Assembly: GCA_014652975.1 (NCBI GenBank)
Contig: BMZV01000002.1
Location: 62,001-126,000 of the forward strand
Length of the DNA stretch: 64,000 nucleotides
Direction of reading: 5' to 3'
Source of the DNA: Kocuria marina
Lineage (GTDB): Bacteria; Actinomycetota; Actinomycetes; Actinomycetales; Micrococcaceae
This document shows, in pieces, positions 44,604-52,931 of this stretch. Each line of letters begins with the position of its first letter. Within the stretch, counting starts at the first letter, position 1. The notes beneath the pieces are model-generated. The model saw nothing but the letters and a program-made list of their open reading frames with translations, made no database searches and was not told the origin of the DNA. The position numbers and the translations under genes are program-made.

Positions 44604-45570
44604 GCACACTCGCCCCACCGGTTCCGAACCCGAGTACGTGAGCGAGCGGTTCACGGCCACGGCCGAGCAGGAAGGTTCCCGGCTCGACGCCGCCGTGGCC
44701 GCCTGGACGGGTTTGTCCCGTTCGGCGGCGGCACAGTTGTGCGCCGAGGAGCGGGTGAGCTTCCGGGGGCGGCCCGCGCCCAAGTCCCACAGGGTGGGTG
44801 CGGCCGAGACCTACACGGTCCAGGTCCCGGTGCCCGAGGACCCCCACCGCATCGCCGCGCAGCACGTTCCGGATCTACGCCTGGTGCACGTGAACCCGGG
44901 CTACGTGGTGATCGACAAACCCGCAGGGGTTGCCGCGCACCCCTCGCCCGGGTGGAAGGGACCCACCGTGGCCGGGGCGCTGGCCGGGGCTGGGATCACG
45001 ATTGCGACCTCGGGGGCTCCCGAGCGACAGGGGATCGTGCACCGCCTGGACGTGGGGACCTCCGGGCTCATGGTCGTCGCCCGCGACGAGAACGCCTACA
45101 CGGTGCTCAAGCGCGCCTTCAAGGAGCGCACGGTCACCAAGGTCTACCACACGGTGGTCCAGGGCATCCCGGATCCGCTCAAGGGAACCATCGACGCCCC
45201 AATCGGGCGGCACCCGGGACACGAGTGGCGCTTCGCGGTGCTGCAGGACGGTCGCCGTTCCGTGACCCATTACGAGGTGCTCGAGGCCTTCGGGCGGGCG
45301 TCCCTCGTGGAGGTGCACCTGGAGACCGGGCGCACCCACCAGATCCGCGTGCACTTCAACGCCCTGCAGCACCCGTGCTGCGGGGATCTCACGTACGGGG
45401 CGGATCCCGCGCTGTCCGCGGGGCTGGGGCTCACGCGGCAGTGGTTGCACGCCACGCGGCTCGGGTTCACGAGCCCCGACACGGGGGAGGACGTGGAGTA
45501 CACGAGCCCCTATCCCGCGGATCTCGCCTATGCCGTGGAGACGCTGCGGGAGGGCGGCCCGCAGCTGTGA
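44593..45570 (+). CDS. rluD: 23S rRNA pseudouridine synthase, RluD family
   Basis: A 325-residue enzyme with an N-terminal S4 RNA-binding domain (about 20-80: SRLDAAVAAWTGLSRSAAAQ) and a pseudouridine synthase domain with the catalytic aspartate in HRLDVGTSGLMVVA (about 151-164). ETGRTHQIRVHF and YGADP are further family signatures. The pairing lspA-rluD is conserved in many bacteria. The GTG start at 44593 lies inside lspA. Confidence 0.94.
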   Translation: MAVEHTRPTGSEPEYVSERFTATAEQEGSRLDAAVAAWTGLSRSAAAQLCAEERVSFRGRPAPKSHRVGAAETYTVQVPVPEDPHRIAAQHVPDLRLVHVNPGYVVIDKPAGVAAHPSPGWKGPTVAGALAGAGITIATSGAPERQGIVHRLDVGTSGLMVVARDENAYTVLKRAFKERTVTKVYHTVVQGIPDPLKGTIDAPIGRHPGHEWRFAVLQDGRRSVTHYEVLEAFGRASLVEVHLETGRTHQIRVHFNALQHPCCGDLTYGADPALSAGLGLTRQWLHATRLGFTSPDTGEDVEYTSPYPADLAYAVETLREGGPQL

Positions 45571-45614
45571 CGGATCTCCACCGCGTCCACCCTCAGCGGG
45601 TCGGTGCGGGGTCC

Positions 45615-45620
45615 TAGACT
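45615..45620 (+). promoter_or_regulatory. Candidate -10 element of dnaE (leaderless type)
   Basis: TAGACT ends 6 bases before the GTG at 45627; no ribosome-binding site lies between. Confidence 0.5.
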
Positions 45621-45626
45621 GGGGCG

Positions 45627-48600
45627 GTGACTTCGGCGACCGGCAAAAAAGGCTTCACCCATCTCCACGTGCACACCGAGTACTCCATGTTGGACGGTGC
45701 CGCGCGCCTGACCGACCTCTTCGAGGAATGCCACCGGTTGGGCATGGACTCCCTGGCCACCACGGACCACGGCTTTGTCTTCGGGGCGTTCGACTTCTGG
45801 AACAAGGCGCGCGCCGCGGGGATCAAGCCGATCATCGGTGTGGAGGCCTATCTGACCCCGGGCACCGCGCGGCAGGACCGTTCCCGCGTGAAGTTCGCGG
45901 ACGGCGGGCGCGACGACGTCTCGGGCGCCGGTGCCTACACCCACATGACCCTGCTCGCGCAGACGAGCGAGGGCATGCAGAACCTGTTCCGCGCGTCCAC
46001 CAAGGCGTCGCTCGAGGGTCAGCTGTACAAGCCGCGTATGGACCGGGAACTGCTCAACCAGTACGGCAAGGGTCTGATCGCCACCACGGGCTGCCCGTCC
46101 GGTGAGGTGCAGACCCGCTTGCGGTTGGGTCAGTACGACCAGGCCGTGCAGGCGGCCGCCGAGTTCCGGGACATCTTCGGCGCAGAGAACTTCTACTGCG
46201 AACTCATGGACCACGGGCTCGGGATCGAGAAGCGGGTCACGCAGGACCTGCTCAAGCTCGCCAAAGAGCTCAACCTGCCGCTCGTGGCCACCAACGACCT
46301 GCACTACACGCACGCGGAGGACGCCAAATCCCATGCCGCGTTGCTGTGCGTGCAGTCCGGTTCCACGTTGCAGGACCCCAAGCGGTTCAAGTTCGACGCG
46401 GACGAGTTCTACCTCAAATCCCCGGAACAGATGCGCGAGCTCTTCCGGGACTTCCCGGAGGCGTGCGACAACACCCTGGAGATCGCCGAGCGCTGCGAGG
46501 TGGATTTCGACACCTCCGCGAACTACATGCCGCGTTTCCCCACCCCGGAGGGCGAGGACGAGACCTCGTGGTTCATCAAGGAGGTCGAGAAAGGGCTGCA
46601 CTACCGCTTCCCCGGGGGCATCCCGGACGACGTCCGCGAGCAGGCCGAGTACGAGAAGAAGATCATCATCCAGATGGGCTTCCCCGGTTACTTCCTGGTG
46701 GTCGCGGACTTCATCAACTGGTCCAAGGACAACGGGATCCGCGTGGGTCCGGGCCGTGGTTCCGGTGCGGGGTCCATGGTCGCGTACGCCATGCGCATCA
46801 CCGAGCTCAACCCGCTGCAGCACGGGCTGATCTTCGAGCGCTTCCTCAACCCGGACCGCGTGTCCATGCCCGACTTCGACGTCGACTTCGATGATCGCCG
46901 CCGCTCCGAGGTCATCCACTACGTGACCGAGAAGTACGGCGACGAGCGCGTGGCCATGATCGTCACGTACGGCACCATCAAGGCCAAGCAGGCGCTCAAG
47001 GACTCCTCCCGCGTGCTGGGCTACCCGTTCTCCATGGGGGAGCGGTTGACCAAGGCCATGCCGCCGGACGTCATGGGCAAGGGCATTTCCCTGCAGGACG
47101 TCTACGACCAGGAGGCCAAGCGCTACGACGAGGCGGGGGAGCTGCGCGAGATCCTCGCGGACGACCCCGAGTCCATGAAGGTCTTCGAGACCGCCCAGGG
47201 CCTCGAGGGGCTCAAGCGCCAGTGGGGTGTGCACGCGGCCGGTGTGATCATGTCCTCGGACCCGCTGATCGACATCATCCCGTTGATGCGCCGCGAGCAG
47301 GACGGGCAGGTCATCACCCAGTTCGACTACCCCACGTGCGAGGGGCTGGGGCTGATCAAGATGGACTTCCTGGGGTTGCGCAACCTCACGATCATCTCGG
47401 ATGCCCTCGAGAACATCACGCTCAACCGGGACGGGTTCGTCCTGGACCTCGAGCACCTGCCGATCGACGACGCTGGTTCCTACGACTTGCTCGCGCGCGG
47501 TGACACCCTCGGGGTGTTCCAGTTGGACGGCGGGCCCATGCGTCAGCTGCTCAAACTGATGCGCCCCGACAACTTCGAGGACATCTCCGCGACCATCGCG
47601 CTGTACCGCCCCGGGCCCATGGGTGCGAACTCGCACACCAACTACGCGCTGCGCAAGAACGGCGCGCAGGAGATCACGCCGATCCACCCGGAGCTCGCGG
47701 AACCGCTGTCGGAGATCCTGGGCACCACGTACGGGTTGATCGTGTACCAGGAGCAGGTCATGGCGATCGCCCAGAAGGTGGCCGGCTACTCCCTGGGTCA
47801 GGCGGACATCCTACGCCGCGCCATGGGCAAGAAGAAGAAGGCGGAGCTGGACAAGCAGTACCAGGGCTTCCACCAGGGGATGATCGACCGCGGGTACTCC
47901 GAGGACGCGATCAAGGCGCTGTGGGACATCCTGCTGCCGTTCTCGGACTACGCGTTCAACAAGGCACACTCCGCGGCCTACGGGCTCGTGTCCTACTGGA
48001 CGGCGTACCTCAAGGCGCACTACCCGGCCGAGTACATGGCCGCGCTGCTCACCTCGGTCGGTGACGACAAGGACAAGCTCGCCATGTACCTGACCGAGTG
48101 CCGCCACATGGGGATCACGGTGCTGCCCCCGGACGTCAACGAGTCCGAACTGAACTTCACCCCGGTGGGCACCGACATCCGCTTCGGCATGGGCGCGGTG
48201 CGCAACGTGGGGTCCAACGTGGTGCAGGCCATGGTGGACGCGCGCACCGAGCAGGGCAAGTTCACGTCCTTCACCGATTTCTTGGCCAAGGTCCCGGCCG
48301 TGGTGTGCAACAAGCGCACCATCGAGTCCATGATCAAGGCCGGTGCGTTCGACCAGCTGGGTCACACGCGCCGCAGCCTGGTGATGTGCCACGAGCAAGC
48401 CGTGGAGGACGTCGTCGCGCAGAAGAAGAAGGAGGACAACGGCGAGTTCACGTTCGACATCTTCGCGATGGGCGGCGCCGACGACGCCGAGCAGGAGACG
48501 TTCTCCGTGGAGGTCCCGGAGGTCCCCGAGTGGGAGCGCAAGGACCTGCTGGCGTTCGAGCGCGAGATGCTCGGTCTCTACGTCTCCGACCATCCCCTGC

Positions 48601-49181
48601 GCGGGCTCGACGACGCCCTGGGCCAGTACACGGACACCGCGATCGCCTCGCTGCTCACCGAGGAGAACACCCGTCCCGACGGTGCGGTGATTACCGTGGG
48701 TGGGATGATCACGTCCCTGTCCCGCAGGATCGCGAAGTCGTCCGGCAACGCGTACGCGCGCGTGGAGCTCGAGGACCGCTCGGGATCCATCGAGATCATG
48801 TTCTTCGGCAAGGCATATGCGCCCATCGCCGGGGTCCTTGCCGAGGACCTGATCTGCGTGATCAAGGGCCGTATGCAGCGCCGCGACGACGGTTCCATCT
48901 CCATCTCCGCCCAGGAACTCACGGTGCCCGAGTTGAGCGTGGATGGTTCCTCGGGACCCGTGTGCGTGGCCCTGCCCGAGCACCGGGCCACGGAGGCCGT
49001 GATCCGCCGGATCGGGGAGGTGCTGCGCAATCACAAGGGGGACTCGGAGGTGCGGATCCACTTGGACACGCATCGCAGCGTCCAGGTCATGCGCCTGGGC
49101 CCCGAGTACCGGGTCAACCCGTCGCCGGCCCTGTTCGGTGACCTCAAGGTCCTCCTGGGCCCGGCCTGCCTCGAGGCGTGA
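45627..49181 (+). CDS. dnaE: DNA polymerase III alpha subunit (DnaE1)
   Basis: Replicative C-family polymerase of 1184 residues. The N-terminal PHP domain begins with THLHVHTEYSMLDGA (about 9-23), with further metal ligands (TTDHGFVFG). The palm has the catalytic aspartates in PDFDVDFDDRRR (about 415-426). The tandem HhH, OB-fold (about 1010-1090: ITVGGMITSLSRRIAKSSGNAYARV, given as VGGMITSLSRR) and C-terminal domain follow. The length and PHP start fit the DnaE1 replicase rather than the DnaE2/ImuC mutagenesis enzyme. It is monocistronic, with a strong hairpin after it. Confidence 0.97.
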   Translation: MTSATGKKGFTHLHVHTEYSMLDGAARLTDLFEECHRLGMDSLATTDHGFVFGAFDFWNKARAAGIKPIIGVEAYLTPGTARQDRSRVKFADGGRDDVSGAGAYTHMTLLAQTSEGMQNLFRASTKASLEGQLYKPRMDRELLNQYGKGLIATTGCPSGEVQTRLRLGQYDQAVQAAAEFRDIFGAENFYCELMDHGLGIEKRVTQDLLKLAKELNLPLVATNDLHYTHAEDAKSHAALLCVQSGSTLQDPKRFKFDADEFYLKSPEQMRELFRDFPEACDNTLEIAERCEVDFDTSANYMPRFPTPEGEDETSWFIKEVEKGLHYRFPGGIPDDVREQAEYEKKIIIQMGFPGYFLVVADFINWSKDNGIRVGPGRGSGAGSMVAYAMRITELNPLQHGLIFERFLNPDRVSMPDFDVDFDDRRRSEVIHYVTEKYGDERVAMIVTYGTIKAKQALKDSSRVLGYPFSMGERLTKAMPPDVMGKGISLQDVYDQEAKRYDEAGELREILADDPESMKVFETAQGLEGLKRQWGVHAAGVIMSSDPLIDIIPLMRREQDGQVITQFDYPTCEGLGLIKMDFLGLRNLTIISDALENITLNRDGFVLDLEHLPIDDAGSYDLLARGDTLGVFQLDGGPMRQLLKLMRPDNFEDISATIALYRPGPMGANSHTNYALRKNGAQEITPIHPELAEPLSEILGTTYGLIVYQEQVMAIAQKVAGYSLGQADILRRAMGKKKKAELDKQYQGFHQGMIDRGYSEDAIKALWDILLPFSDYAFNKAHSAAYGLVSYWTAYLKAHYPAEYMAALLTSVGDDKDKLAMYLTECRHMGITVLPPDVNESELNFTPVGTDIRFGMGAVRNVGSNVVQAMVDARTEQGKFTSFTDFLAKVPAVVCNKRTIESMIKAGAFDQLGHTRRSLVMCHEQAVEDVVAQKKKEDNGEFTFDIFAMGGADDAEQETFSVEVPEVPEWERKDLLAFEREMLGLYVSDHPLRGLDDALGQYTDTAIASLLTEENTRPDGAVITVGGMITSLSRRIAKSSGNAYARVELEDRSGSIEIMFFGKAYAPIAGVLAEDLICVIKGRMQRRDDGSISISAQELTVPELSVDGSSGPVCVALPEHRATEAVIRRIGEVLRNHKGDSEVRIHLDTHRSVQVMRLGPEYRVNPSPALFGDLKVLLGPACLEA

Positions 49182-49221
49182 CGACGCGGCGCCGGGCGCG
49201 TCACCGGGCGCTCGTGAACGG

Positions 49222-49253
49222 GCGGCGTCGAACGGGCCGCGGTTCGACGCCGC
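49222..49253 (+). terminator. Hairpin after dnaE
   Basis: A 12-bp stem (arms around GGCGTCGAAC/GTTCGACGCC) with an 8-base loop, 40 bases past the dnaE stop. No U-run follows. The rest of the 217-base gap to hisD shows nothing gene-like. Confidence 0.55.
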
Positions 49254-49386
49254 ACGGGTAGTTGCGCGACGCTGCCCAGGCCGCCGCGCGGCGTCGGACT
49301 TGACGCTGCGTGACCTCGGCATGCCCGGTGCGTGGGTTCTAGCCGTGTGCGGGTGTTGCCCGAGCGGTCCGCGCGGGGCGCGATTG

Positions 49387-49392
49387 TAGACT
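49387..49392 (+). promoter_or_regulatory. Candidate -10 element of hisD (leaderless type)
   Basis: TAGACT ends 6 bases before the GTG at 49399. Confidence 0.5.
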
Positions 49393-49398
49393 GGGCGG

Positions 49399-50784
49399 GT
49401 GAGTGAGTACAGCCTTGAATCCGCATCCCCGGCGACCATCGGTTCCCACCTGCGGGTCATCGACCTGCGGGGACGGCACCTGGACTGGAACGAGCTGCGT
49501 GCGGCGGTGCCGCGCCAAGCGGCGTCGTCGGTCGCTGAGGCGGAGGACAGCGTCCGCTCGATCATCGAGGACGTCCGCTCCCGCGGCGCGCAGGCGCTGC
49601 GGGATCTCGCCTTCACGTTCGACGGCGTGGACCAGCAGCGGATCAGGGTGGCGCCCGAGCAGATCGAGCGCGCGGTGGCCGAACTCGACCCCGCGGTGCG
49701 CCACGGACTGGAGTCCGCGATCGAGCGCACGCGCGCCTTCGCCCGGGCGCAGCGGCCGCAGGACGTGAGCGTGGAGGTCGCCACCGGTGCCGTCCTGCGC
49801 CACCGGTGGACCCCGGTGCGTCGCGCAGGGCTCTATATCCCCGGTGGGTTGGCCGTGTACCCGTCCTCGGTCGTCATGAACGTCGTGCCGGCCCAGGCCG
49901 CGGGCGTGGAATCCGTGGTGCTGTGCTCGCCGCCCCAGAAGGACTTCGACGGACTGCCCCACCCCGTGATCCTGGCCGCGGCCGGTCTGCTCGGTGTGGA
50001 CGAGGTGTGGGCCGTAGGCGGCGCGCAGTCGCTCGCCGCCTTGGCCTACGGGATCACCGATGGTGAGGACGTCCTGGAACCCGTCAACACCGTGACCGGC
50101 CCGGGCAACATCTTCGTGGCCATGGCCAAGCGGCAGTTGCGCTCCGTGGTGGGCGTGGACGCCGAGGCCGGCACCACCGAGATCGCGGTGCTCGCCGACG
50201 ACTCCGCGGATCCGAGGTTCGTGGCCGCGGATCTCATCTCGCAGGCCGAACACGATCCCGCTGCGGGGTCCGTGCTGATCACCGATTCTGAGGACCTGGC
50301 CCGGGCGGTCGAGGAGCAGCTCGCGGTCCAGGTGCCCGCCGCCAAACACCGTGAGCGGATCGCCACGGCACTGGGTGGACCCCAGTCCGGGGTCGTGCTC
50401 ACGAACGACCTCGACCAGTCCGTGGCGGTTGCGGACGCGTACGCCGCCGAACACCTCGAAATCCACACGCGGGACGCCGCCGTGGTGGCCGCGCGAGTGC
50501 GCAACGCCGGCGCGATCTTCGTGGGCCCGTACAGTCCCGTGCCCCTCGGGGACTACGCCGCCGGTTCCAACCACGTGCTGCCCACGGGCGGGACCGCGGT
50601 GTTCAACTCGGGACTGCAGGCGGCGTCGTTCATGAAGGCCGTGCAGGTCATCGAGTACAACGAGAAGGCGCTCGCGCAGCTCGAGGACGACATCGTGGCG
50701 CTCGCGGACACCGAGGATCTGCCCGCGCACGGCCGGGCCGTCACGATCCGCTCCGAGGCCGCCGCACCGGGCCGGGAAGGCTGA
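49399..50784 (+). CDS. hisD: Histidinol dehydrogenase
   Basis: Zinc enzyme of 461 residues that oxidises histidinol to histidine in two NAD-dependent steps, the end of the histidine pathway. Signatures are NTVTGPGNIFVAMAKR, GTTEIAVLADDSADP, the zinc-site region DLISQAEHDP and SNHVLPTGGTA. The remaining his genes are not in the window. nrdR follows by 3 bases, so the two are co-transcribed. Confidence 0.96.
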   Translation: MSEYSLESASPATIGSHLRVIDLRGRHLDWNELRAAVPRQAASSVAEAEDSVRSIIEDVRSRGAQALRDLAFTFDGVDQQRIRVAPEQIERAVAELDPAVRHGLESAIERTRAFARAQRPQDVSVEVATGAVLRHRWTPVRRAGLYIPGGLAVYPSSVVMNVVPAQAAGVESVVLCSPPQKDFDGLPHPVILAAAGLLGVDEVWAVGGAQSLAALAYGITDGEDVLEPVNTVTGPGNIFVAMAKRQLRSVVGVDAEAGTTEIAVLADDSADPRFVAADLISQAEHDPAAGSVLITDSEDLARAVEEQLAVQVPAAKHRERIATALGGPQSGVVLTNDLDQSVAVADAYAAEHLEIHTRDAAVVAARVRNAGAIFVGPYSPVPLGDYAAGSNHVLPTGGTAVFNSGLQAASFMKAVQVIEYNEKALAQLEDDIVALADTEDLPAHGRAVTIRSEAAAPGREG

Positions 50785-50787
50785 GCC

Positions 50788-51462
50788 GTGCACTGCCCGT
50801 TCTGCCGGCACAACGACTCCAAGGTGGTGGATTCGCGCACCTCGGACGACGGCACATCCATCCGCCGACGCCGCCGGTGCACCGAGTGCGGCCGACGCTT
50901 CTCCACGCTCGAGACCACGACCATCTCGGTGATCAAGCGCTCGGGGGTGACCGAACCGTTCGACCGCCAGAAGATCGTCAACGGCGTGCGCAAGGCATGT
51001 CAGGGTCGCCCCGTCAGCGAGGACGACCTCGCGATGCTCGCCCAGGAGGTCGAGGAATCCATCCGGGCCTCGGGCAGTGCGGAGGTCGAGGCGCACGACG
51101 TGGGCCTGTCCATCCTCCCGCCCCTGCGCCGCCTGGACGTCGTGGCCTACCTGCGGTTCGCGTCCGTGTACCAGGCGTTCGACGACCTCGAGGACTTTGA
51201 GCGCGCGATCAACGTGCTGCGCGATCAGCAGGCGGAGCTCGCGGGTCAGCAGACCCTCGTTCCTCCCGCTGCGGGTCCGGGAACCAACGGTGGCGTACGA
51301 CGTCGCTCGGGCCGGCGCCCCGCGCAGGGCACGGACGCGGCGTCGGAGGACACTGCCGCGGAGGCCCCCGAGGACGACACGGCACCGAAAAAGACCGCTC
51401 CGACGCGGCGTCGTCGGGCCAAGAAACCGGCGGAGACGCCCACGCAGCCGCGGCTTCTCTGA
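50788..51462 (+). CDS. nrdR: Ribonucleotide reductase regulator NrdR with C-terminal extension
   Basis: ATP/dATP-sensing repressor of ribonucleotide reductase genes. The N-terminal zinc ribbon (Cys3, Cys6, Cys31, Cys34; MHCPFC and RCTECG) and the ATP-cone (about 49-139: [20 protein letters not shown] in parts [12 protein letters not shown] and [12 protein letters not shown]) are intact. The usual family length is about 150-165, but this protein has 224 residues: the last 65 form an Ala/Pro/acidic region ending in a basic TRRRRAKKP tail, which may add DNA affinity. GTG 50788 begins at the first conserved residue. No nrd genes are adjacent. Confidence 0.94.
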   Translation: MHCPFCRHNDSKVVDSRTSDDGTSIRRRRRCTECGRRFSTLETTTISVIKRSGVTEPFDRQKIVNGVRKACQGRPVSEDDLAMLAQEVEESIRASGSAEVEAHDVGLSILPPLRRLDVVAYLRFASVYQAFDDLEDFERAINVLRDQQAELAGQQTLVPPAAGPGTNGGVRRRSGRRPAQGTDAASEDTAAEAPEDDTAPKKTAPTRRRRAKKPAETPTQPRLL

Positions 51463-51545
51463 GCGTCGCACGTCCTTTGCCTGCTGGGTGAACGAGCTCG
51501 TCATGGACGGGTTCGGCACCCGGCCCGCTCTTAGGGGCGTGCTGT

Positions 51546-51551
51546 TACTCT
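51546..51551 (+). promoter_or_regulatory. Candidate -10 element of the acetyltransferase gene (leaderless type)
   Basis: TACTCT ends 6 bases before the GTG at 51558. Confidence 0.4.
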
Positions 51552-51557
51552 CTGGTT

Positions 51558-52199
51558 GTGCATACGACTCAGGGCGCCGACCACGACGCCGCGCAGGAGA
51601 TCGACATCCTCCCCGCGGCCGCCGCGGACACGCAGCGCGCCGCCGCGACCCTGGCCCGGGCGTTCTCGGTGGACCCCCACGTGGTGGGTCTGCTCCCGCC
51701 CGGTGACGTGATCGGGTCCCTGACCGTCCTGTGGGAGCGCATCGTGCGGGAGACCCTGCAGGCGGGCGGCCACGCGTATCTCGCCGAGCGGCGGGGTGAG
51801 GAGCGTCCGTTGGGCGTGGCCCTGTGGGAGGCCCCCGGAAGCAAGGTCTCGATCCCTCGGATGCTTCCGGGTCTGCTGGCCTACGCGCGGGTGTTCCGTG
51901 ATCGCCTCCCGGATGCCCTTGCGACCGAGTTCCTGGCCCATCGCCAGCATCCAGCTACCCCGCACTGGTACCTCAAGGCCGTGGGGACCCTGCCCGATCT
52001 GCAGCGGACGGGCGTGGGGAGCATGCTGCTCAACGAACGGCTCGCCCACATCGACCGCGAGCACACTGGGGCGTACCTGGAGGCCTCCACGCTGGACCTC
52101 GTGCCCTTCTACTCGCGTTTCGGGTTCATCTCCCGGGGACCGGTGCCGTCCCGCGGGACGGTCCCCGCGATCGGGATGTGGCGCCCGCCCGTGGCGTGA
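51558..52199 (+). CDS. GNAT-family N-acetyltransferase
   Basis: A 213-residue GCN5-related acetyltransferase. The acetyl-CoA-binding signature QRTGVGSMLL (about 150-159) and the following LEASTLDLVPFYSRFGF (about 174-190) define the C-terminal half; the N-terminal half (about 12-100) is more variable. Sequence features resemble uncharacterised actinobacterial GNATs of the toxin/antibiotic-acetylating type, but the substrate cannot be assigned. It is separated from nrdR by 95 bases with its own -10. Confidence 0.85.
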   Translation: MHTTQGADHDAAQEIDILPAAAADTQRAAATLARAFSVDPHVVGLLPPGDVIGSLTVLWERIVRETLQAGGHAYLAERRGEERPLGVALWEAPGSKVSIPRMLPGLLAYARVFRDRLPDALATEFLAHRQHPATPHWYLKAVGTLPDLQRTGVGSMLLNERLAHIDREHTGAYLEASTLDLVPFYSRFGFISRGPVPSRGTVPAIGMWRPPVA

Positions 52200-52462
52200 G
52201 GGACCGGAAGGTTCCCTCCGGGTCCCGCGGAGATCGCCCTGAGATGCGCCTTGCGCACCTGTGCGAGTTCGATGCTGCTAGCGACCAATGCGGCCACGGG
52301 GCTCAGGAACGTGCCGTTGATACTCGTGTCGACGACGCCGTCCACGATGTGCTCGGAGAGTCCCCACCGTCTCAGTAGACCTGCATCGCTCGTCCTAGGA
52401 GATAGGCCGGGGCCATGCCGTAACCCCAGCGCGGTGGACTTGACGTCCGTTCGTCGTACGCG
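52200..52462. other. Gap without a recognisable gene before tRNA-Val
   Basis: 263 bases. Short open frames exist on both strands (for example minus 52109-52345), but none has a ribosome site, a recognised domain or codon use like the neighbours. The base composition is less GC-rich than the flanking genes. It could be decayed sequence next to a tRNA integration site; nothing definite is seen. Confidence 0.4.
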
Positions 52463-52538
52463 TGGTGGGCCCTACCGGGATCGAACCGATGACATCCACG
52501 GTGTAAACGTGGCGCTCTACCAGCTGAGCTAAAGGCCC
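52463..52538 (-). tRNA. tRNA-Val (anticodon UAC)
   Basis: A 76-base cloverleaf with encoded CCA. The acceptor stem GGGCCTT pairs with AGGGCCC, the D arm is GCTC/GAGC, the anticodon arm CCACG/CGTGG carries loop TTTACAC with anticodon TAC (52505-52503), and the T arm has ATCGG-TTCGATC-CCGGT. All stems pair completely, with one G-U in the acceptor. It reads GUA and wobble valine codons. Confidence 0.97.
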
Positions 52539-52588
52539 GGGATCGGGTGGGCACGACTGGACCAGCTGCCAGCACCCGATTGCGGATC

Positions 52589-52618
52589 AGCCTACCCGCA
52601 GGTCACGGCGGGACCCAA
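52589..52618 (-). promoter_or_regulatory. Promoter of tRNA-Val
   Basis: On the minus strand TTGGGT (52618-52613), an 18-base spacer and TAGGCT (52594-52589). The leader before the tRNA contains an 8-bp dyad (ATCGGGTG/CACCCGAT, 52542-52580). Confidence 0.5.
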
Positions 52619-52678
52619 CACGATGCACGAGTCCGTGTGTGATGTTGACCACCATAGGTTCCCCGTTCGGCGTCGCGT

Positions 52679-52709
52679 TTGACACCGCGCGGTCACGATG
52701 CGTTAAGCT
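52679..52709 (+). promoter_or_regulatory. Promoter of the tRNA-like RNA gene
   Basis: TTGACA (52679-52684) and TTAAGC or TAAGCT (52703-52709) with an 18-19-base spacer. A consensus -35 is rare in this window, so this is a strong candidate for a stable-RNA promoter. The transcript would start near 52716. Confidence 0.6.
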
Positions 52710-52746
52710 GATGATGCAAACGCGCTCGGTGACGTGTCTTGCTTGA

Positions 52747-52817
52747 GGGGACGCTGGTGCGCTAGATCGCTTTCGGGCGTGACAGATACGGCGGTTCGAT
52801 TCCGTCGGTCTCCACCA
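52747..52817 (+). ncRNA. tRNA-like RNA element with T arm, CCA end and no anticodon arm
   Basis: The 3' half is tRNA-like: T stem-loop GGCGG-TTCGATT-CCGTC (52790-52806), acceptor strand GGTCTCC, discriminator A and CCA (52815-52817). GGGGAC at 52747-52752 can pair with GTCTCC and would place a G-U pair at position 3:70, the alanine identity element used by tRNA-Ala and tmRNA. Between the arms are only about 36 bases; testing every 5-7-5 window gave no anticodon arm and no D arm. A strong promoter lies upstream and a terminator 5 bases after the CCA. It may be a decayed tRNA or tmRNA end, or a functional tRNA mimic. Confidence 0.45.
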
Positions 52818-52822
52818 CTTCG

Positions 52823-52856
52823 AGAAATCCCCGGGACTCAGGTCCCGGGGATTTCT
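52823..52856 (+). terminator. Intrinsic terminator after the tRNA-like element
   Basis: A perfect 15-bp stem (AGAAATCCCCGGGAC and its complement) with a 4-base loop, its 3' arm ending in ATTTCT. It begins 5 bases after the CCA end. Confidence 0.85.
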
Positions 52857-52918
52857 GCATGTCCGAGCGTGTCCGGGGGAACAGGCGGCAATCGCTGCAA
52901 CCCCACAGGGCAGATGCG

Positions 52919-52924
52919 TAGGCT
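52919..52924 (+). promoter_or_regulatory. Candidate -10 element of gnd (leaderless type)
   Basis: TAGGCT ends 7 bases before the ATG at 52932. The upstream terminator isolates this promoter. Confidence 0.5.
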
Positions 52925-52931
52925 AGGGACC

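Noticed and set aside
52747..52817. Complete tmRNA (ssrA)
   Set aside because: Only a tRNA-like 3' end is present. No 5' tmRNA sequence (GGTTTCGAC-type) or resume codon tag was found in the preceding 400 bases.
52734..52931. Extension of gnd upstream through the RNA element
   Set aside because: The frame crosses a terminator hairpin and a tRNA-like sequence; the family start MAAEKKAHIGVTGLAVMG at 52932 fits the -10 spacing.
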